This document shows positions 60,831 through 64,000 of a DNA stretch of 64,000 nt, piece after piece (the first letter of the stretch is position 1; each line of letters begins with the position of its first letter). The notes beneath the pieces are model-generated. The model had not been told where the DNA came from and did no database searches. It saw nothing but the letters and a program-made list of their open reading frames with translations. The translations under genes were made by a program, and so were the position numbers. This stretch comes from Collinsella sp. AM18-10 (GTDB taxonomy: Bacteria; Actinomycetota; Coriobacteriia; Coriobacteriales; Coriobacteriaceae): NCBI RefSeq assembly GCF_003471585.1, contig NZ_QRJO01000005.1:62001-126000 (forward strand). The letters are read 5' to 3'.

Positions 60831-61463
60831 CTATGCCGTAAGCGGCGCCGCTTCAGCGCCCCTGCGGCTCTTACTGCCTCGATCTTTCCAGAAGGGCGAA
60901 ACGGCTTTCTTCGCCCAAAGGGCAGAGAGGCGCGCGATCTGCTTGGACGCCGTCCAGGCACCGGCTCCCGCGAGGAGCGCCACACCGATGGAAGCGAATC
61001 CCATTCCCATCGAGGTTAAAACGTACGGAACATGCCCGATAATGATGCCGTCCACGGTGAACAGGAGCCCCACCACGCCCGCGCCCCCGAATGCCGCGGC
61101 CACGATCCACACGCAGAGCGCAAGAACCCAAATGCAGATGTAGACTGTAGCGGCAACGGCGACGAACGCGAACAGCAGCGGAATCCATACCGGAGAGCCC
61201 ACGATGGCGAGCGCCCATAGAAGCGCCGTGCTCTTGCGCTTGGTCCTCGCAATTGCGCGCGGCACGGCGGGCAGTTCGTCGAGCGTTGCCTCGGCGACCT
61301 CACCGAGCGTGCCCATGGCGGCCACAGCCTCGGCCTCCGTCATGCCGTCCTCCATACGGTCGGCGATGGCCTCCGCGTAGAACTCCTGCGTTTCCTTTAC
61401 CTGATCTGCCGGCAGACAGGCCAGAAGCTCGCCCAGCCGGTTCAAGAACTCATCGCGCGTCAT
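60831..61463 (-). CDS. DUF1700 (HAAS-type) membrane protein
   Basis: 210 residues; AGGGAG upstream, and the start overlaps the PadR gene by 14 nt. N-terminal helical HAAS-like part (EFLNRLGELLACLPADQVKE, MEDGMTEAEAVAAMGTLGEV) of about 85 residues, then three or four membrane helices. Such proteins follow PadR regulators and are thought to be membrane partners in signalling. Ends with a basic tail. Confidence 0.88.
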   Translation of the reverse strand: MTRDEFLNRLGELLACLPADQVKETQEFYAEAIADRMEDGMTEAEAVAAMGTLGEVAEATLDELPAVPRAIARTKRKSTALLWALAIVGSPVWIPLLFAFVAVAATVYICIWVLALCVWIVAAAFGGAGVVGLLFTVDGIIIGHVPYVLTSMGMGFASIGVALLAGAGAWTASKQIARLSALWAKKAVSPFWKDRGSKSRRGAEAAPLTA

Positions 61464-61770
61464 GGTGCGCTCCCTTCACGTAACTGTAGATTTCCTGCAC
61501 GGATGGCCATTCGGCGAGGAACTCGGCGATACGCTCATGCCCGGTGTCCGTGATGCGGTAGTACCTTCGCAGCCGCCCGTTGTGCTCGGCGGAGCGCGCC
61601 GTGATGCACCCTGCCTTCTCCAGGCGCTTGAGCAACGGATAGAGCGTGGACTCCGTGAGCCCCATGCTCGCGGGCACGTCCTTCACGATCTGATAGCCGT
61701 AGGATTCCTCGCCCGAGACGGCCGCGAGCACGCAGGCCTCGAGGAAGCCGCGCTTCATCTGCGCCTCCAT
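61450..61770 (-). CDS. PadR-family regulator
   Basis: 106 residues from ATG 61770, which has a strong AAAGGAGG. Winged helix of the PadR type: RGFLEACVLAAVSGEESYGY, LTESTLYPLLKRLEKAGCIT and the wing RRYYRITDTGHERIAEF. Likely represses its own operon through the palindrome in its promoter. First of three overlapping or adjacent genes. Confidence 0.94.
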   Translation of the reverse strand: MEAQMKRGFLEACVLAAVSGEESYGYQIVKDVPASMGLTESTLYPLLKRLEKAGCITARSAEHNGRLRRYYRITDTGHERIAEFLAEWPSVQEIYSYVKGAHHDAR

Positions 61771-61790
61771 CCGCACACCTCCTTTCGTAG

Positions 61791-61836
61791 TATACTGTGT
61801 AACACCTACTATATGACACATAGTATATGATGTCAA
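61791..61836 (-). promoter_or_regulatory. PadR operon promoter with operator palindrome
   Basis: On the minus strand TTGACA (61831-61836), 17-bp spacer and TATAGT (61808-61813) form a near-ideal sigma-70 promoter. TATACTGTGT (61791-61800) and ACACATAGTATA (61817-61828) are inverted repeats over it, with ACTATG/CATATAGT inside the spacer: a typical PadR operator position. Confidence 0.75.
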
Positions 61837-61999
61837 CAGTTGTCGTATAGGGAGCCCGGTCTGTCTGTCCCCGGTATAGCGACGAGTGTCGGTTGACGCA
61901 TCGCGCGAAACACCAACCAGTGCTCCTTTGATGCAACTCTCATTCGACCACATTTCTGAGCAGCTACCTTCCCGCACCAAAGCGTGCCTGATCCTGGGA

Positions 62000-62055
62000 T
62001 AGTCGTTGGGGACGTTCTTGAATGAATAGTCGTTTAAGAACGTCCCTAACGACTA
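62000..62055. repeat. GGGGAC-type palindrome, second copy
   Basis: 62000-62019 pairs with 62036-62055 with one G-T pair. Nearly the same as the 60414 copy, including the loop. Confidence 0.88.
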
Positions 62056-62069
62056 CTTCTATACAGCAA

Positions 62070-62104
62070 AAAGGGGTGCTGACCATTTCGGTCAGCACCC
62101 CTTT
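62070..62104. terminator. Strong hairpin in repeat-rich gap
   Basis: AAAGGGGTGCTGACC (62070-62084) pairs with GGTCAGCACCCCTTT (62090-62104); A- and T-rich ends on both sides. No gene ends close by. Confidence 0.7.
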
Positions 62105-62173
62105 AAGTTGCGGTGAAATAGGGACTGAATACGGGCTCCAGAGGCCAAAACAGTCCCTATTCCACCGCAACTT
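62105..62173. repeat. Long GGGAC-type palindrome before cutC
   Basis: 62105-62127 pairs with 62151-62173 over 23 bp with one mismatch; GGGACTG and CAGTCCC lie at the loop end. The gap 61837-62231 holds only these repeats. Confidence 0.85.
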
Positions 62174-62231
62174 CATGGGGGCGTGCGACAATGCCCGTCG
62201 GAAAACATTTGCTGTCTTTGGGGGTCTATCT

Positions 62232-62909
62232 ATGCTGTGCGAGTTTTGTGCCGAGAACTTTGAGCGAGTGCCGGCGGCCATCAAGGCCGGTGCGGGTCGC
62301 ATTGAGCTGTGCGACAACTTGGCCGTTGGTGGCACTACGCCTTCGGCCGGCGTTATCAGCGCTACGACCAACTATGCTCACGAGCACGATGCACGGGTGA
62401 TGTGCATGATTCGCCCGCGTGGCGGTGACTTTCATTACAACCAAGACGAGCTGCGCATGATGGAGATGGACCTGGGCCTTGCCGTAAGCGCCGGCGTTGA
62501 CGGCTTGGTCTTTGGCTGCTGCAAGCCCTGCGCTGGCGGATGGGCGCTCGACGAGCTTACGTTGGGCGCCCTCGTGATGGCCGCGGGCTGCGCGACCGAG
62601 GAATGCAAGCGTGAGCCCATCGACATCACCTTCCACATGGCGTTTGACCAGCTCTCGCCCGAGGCTCAACTCGATGCCGTCGATACGCTCTCCGATTGCG
62701 GCGTTACGCGCATCCTGACGCACGGCGGTGCCGCCGGCACGCCGATCGAGGACAACCTGGAGCATCTGTCGCGTCTTATCGAGTGTGCGGGAGACCGCCT
62801 GACCATCCTCCCCGGCGGCGGCATTTCCACGGCCAACCGCGATACCGTGGCGGCGGCACTGGGCGTCTCCGAGCTCCATGGCACCAAGATCGTGCCGCTG
62901 GAGGTATAA
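62232..62909 (+). CDS. cutC: CutC-family protein
   Basis: 225 residues from ATG 62232 (GGGGG upstream). TIM-barrel family first linked to copper homeostasis, biochemical role unsettled. Marks: LCEFCAENFERVPAAIKAGA, RIELCDNLAVGGTTPSAGV, MIRPRGGDFHYN and ILPGGGIST. Only 3 bp separate it from the next gene. Confidence 0.93.
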   Translation: MLCEFCAENFERVPAAIKAGAGRIELCDNLAVGGTTPSAGVISATTNYAHEHDARVMCMIRPRGGDFHYNQDELRMMEMDLGLAVSAGVDGLVFGCCKPCAGGWALDELTLGALVMAAGCATEECKREPIDITFHMAFDQLSPEAQLDAVDTLSDCGVTRILTHGGAAGTPIEDNLEHLSRLIECAGDRLTILPGGGISTANRDTVAAALGVSELHGTKIVPLEV

Positions 62910-62912
62910 CCC

Positions 62913-63713
62913 GTGGCGCTGGTATTTGACGTTCAGCAGGCGAGCGGCAAGCCCGATGACAACCGTCGCCCTGGCACCGCGTGCCCCTTTTGCGACACGG
63001 AGGGACTCGCCAACATCATCCAGCGCGATGGTGACTGCATCTGGCTCGAGAATAAGTTCAAAACCTTGCGCGCCACCCGTCAGACCGTATTGATCGAGTC
63101 GGCCAATCACGACGCCGACCTGGTGACCTACGAACCGGATGAGCTGCATCATGTGATGCGGTTTGCCCTGGGCTGTTGGCAGCAGATGATCGATTCCCAA
63201 CAGTACCGCAGTGTGCTCATGTACAAGAACAAAGGCCCGCTTTCGGGCGGCAGCCTGGTCCATCCGCACATGCAGATTGTGGGCTTGGAACAGGAGGACG
63301 GCTATGCGGCGCTGACTTCCGCCAATTTCGAAGGCATCAATGTCTGGCAGCAGGGGAGAATCTCGGTCAACATCTCAACCGAGCCCATCATGGGATTCTT
63401 TGAGCTCAACGTCTCGGCTCCACAGGGAATCGCCGCCAGCGACGACGCCCACGACCAAGCCGAAACGGACCTGTTTGCCGATGCGATTCAGGTGGCCCTG
63501 CGCTATATCCTGCACGAGCACCACGGCGGTCGCGCGGAGTCGTACAACTTGTTCTTCTACCACATGGGTGGTCGGACCATTGCCAAGGCGCTGCCGCGTT
63601 GGGTGGTTTCGCCCTACTTTGTGGGCTATCGTCTGGCCCAGGTCAATGCCGAAACCACGCTCGATGGCGATGCGGAGCGCCTGCGCATGCATTTGGAAAC
63701 GTTCACGTCGTAA
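62913..63713 (+). CDS. GalT/HIT-superfamily protein (DUF4931-like)
   Basis: 266 residues from GTG 62913 with GGAGGT in the end of cutC. Zinc-type CPFCDTEG near residue 24 and the HIT-like catalytic motif LVHPHMQIVG at about 115, as in galactose-1-phosphate uridylyltransferase relatives. Ends with YFVGYRLAQVNAET. Likely a nucleotidyl transferase or hydrolase. Part of an operon with cutC. Confidence 0.8.
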   Translation: MALVFDVQQASGKPDDNRRPGTACPFCDTEGLANIIQRDGDCIWLENKFKTLRATRQTVLIESANHDADLVTYEPDELHHVMRFALGCWQQMIDSQQYRSVLMYKNKGPLSGGSLVHPHMQIVGLEQEDGYAALTSANFEGINVWQQGRISVNISTEPIMGFFELNVSAPQGIAASDDAHDQAETDLFADAIQVALRYILHEHHGGRAESYNLFFYHMGGRTIAKALPRWVVSPYFVGYRLAQVNAETTLDGDAERLRMHLETFTS

Positions 63714-63740
63714 TGCGAACATCCGCGTAATGCGGACAGC

Positions 63741-64000
63741 CTAGCGTGCCATGGCGTCGCGACCGGCCTCGACCCGCTTGCGCTGGGCGGCGCGCTCCTC
63801 GCCGGTCAGGCGCTCAAAGAGATGCCCGATAATTGAGGCCAACACCTGCTGAAACAGCGTTCCGCACATGACGGGAAACACGACTTCGCCCGGAAAGTAT
63901 TGCGTGGCGATGACGGCGCCCGAAGAGATATTGCGCATGCCGCAGGTAAAGCATATGGTGGTCGTTTCGCTATACGGCAGATGCGGCGCACGGGCGACCA
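63741..64000 (-). CDS. Bile acid:sodium symporter-family protein, cut by right edge
   Basis: Only the C-terminal 86 or so residues are inside. Reading in from the edge they include TTTICFTCGMRNISSGAVIA, then TQYFPGEVV and LASIIGHLFERL, the pattern of the last helices in BASS-family transporters (FTxGMRN near the substrate site), followed by a charged tail. The start lies outside the window; an internal ATG at 63938 is not the start. Convergent with the GalT/HIT-like gene. Confidence 0.7.
   Translation of the reverse strand, partial: VARAPHLPYSETTTICFTCGMRNISSGAVIATQYFPGEVVFPVMCGTLFQQVLASIIGHLFERLTGEERAAQRKRVEAGRDAMAR

Noticed and set aside
1-64000. tRNA, rRNA, riboswitch or IS transposase genes
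   Set aside because: Read for by eye in the intergenic spaces; no cloverleaf, no known riboswitch core and no transposase frame was found. A covariance-model scan would be decisive.

Overview
The window is a high-GC, gene-dense stretch of a bacterial chromosome. Its gene content suggests an anaerobic gut Coriobacteriia close to Collinsella: rubredoxin-rubrerythrin, an Etf-linked lactate dehydrogenase set, a DUF3516 helicase, Elp3 and paired LivJ-type lipoproteins. No 16S or marker search was possible, so the genus is an inference. I saw no rRNA, tRNA, cas gene, transposase or phage structural gene.

Layout. 1-3.6 kb: alanine aminotransferase (open at the left edge), peptide deformylase, MFS exporter. 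3.7-9.5 kb: an RGG-tailed winged-helix protein, the PLP synthase genes pdxST with divergent pdxR, and an orphan DUF559-like nuclease bracketed by two copies of a 123-bp repeat. 9.7-14.7 kb: rubrerythrin, an alcohol/aldehyde dehydrogenase pair, then a small locus with a LexA-like palindrome, a 27-residue membrane peptide, a stand-alone HIRAN protein, an acidic protein and a phosphoesterase. 14.8-26.3 kb: DUF2130 protein, DUF3516 helicase, two predicted tRNA methyltransferases (TrmB and a Trm9-like enzyme), an XRE/DUF4097 pair, Elp3 and a membrane-anchored spermidine-synthase-like protein. 26.3-31.9 kb: a three-gene TerB-domain / BrxD-like ATPase / Lhr-like helicase operon, the best defence or DNA-stress candidate. 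32-36 kb: DUF554 protein and a five-gene cell-surface operon. 36.4-40 kb: FAD lactate dehydrogenase with EtfB and ferredoxin-EtfA. 40-53.7 kb: HD phosphohydrolase, AzlCD exporter, KdgT-type permease, GGDEF protein, EamA transporter, PurL, CPA2 antiporter, SDR and homoserine dehydrogenase. 53.9-60.2 kb: complete branched-chain amino-acid ABC operon with two binding proteins. 60.2-64 kb: repeat-rich spacer, PadR/DUF1700/short-protein operon, CutC, a GalT/HIT-like protein and a bile-acid-symporter-family gene cut by the right edge.

Between the genes lie several repeat families: (i) a composite two-hairpin element in two copies, each directly after a stop codon, with compensatory base changes in its stems; (ii) a 123-bp element with terminal inverted repeats in three copies, two of which supply the last codons and stop of the gene they abut; (iii) palindromes with a GGGAC core; (iv) three 46-nt palindromic units at an exact 62-nt period. 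These, the TerB operon, the Elp3/Trm9-like pair and the peptide behind the LexA-like palindrome are the main items worth following.
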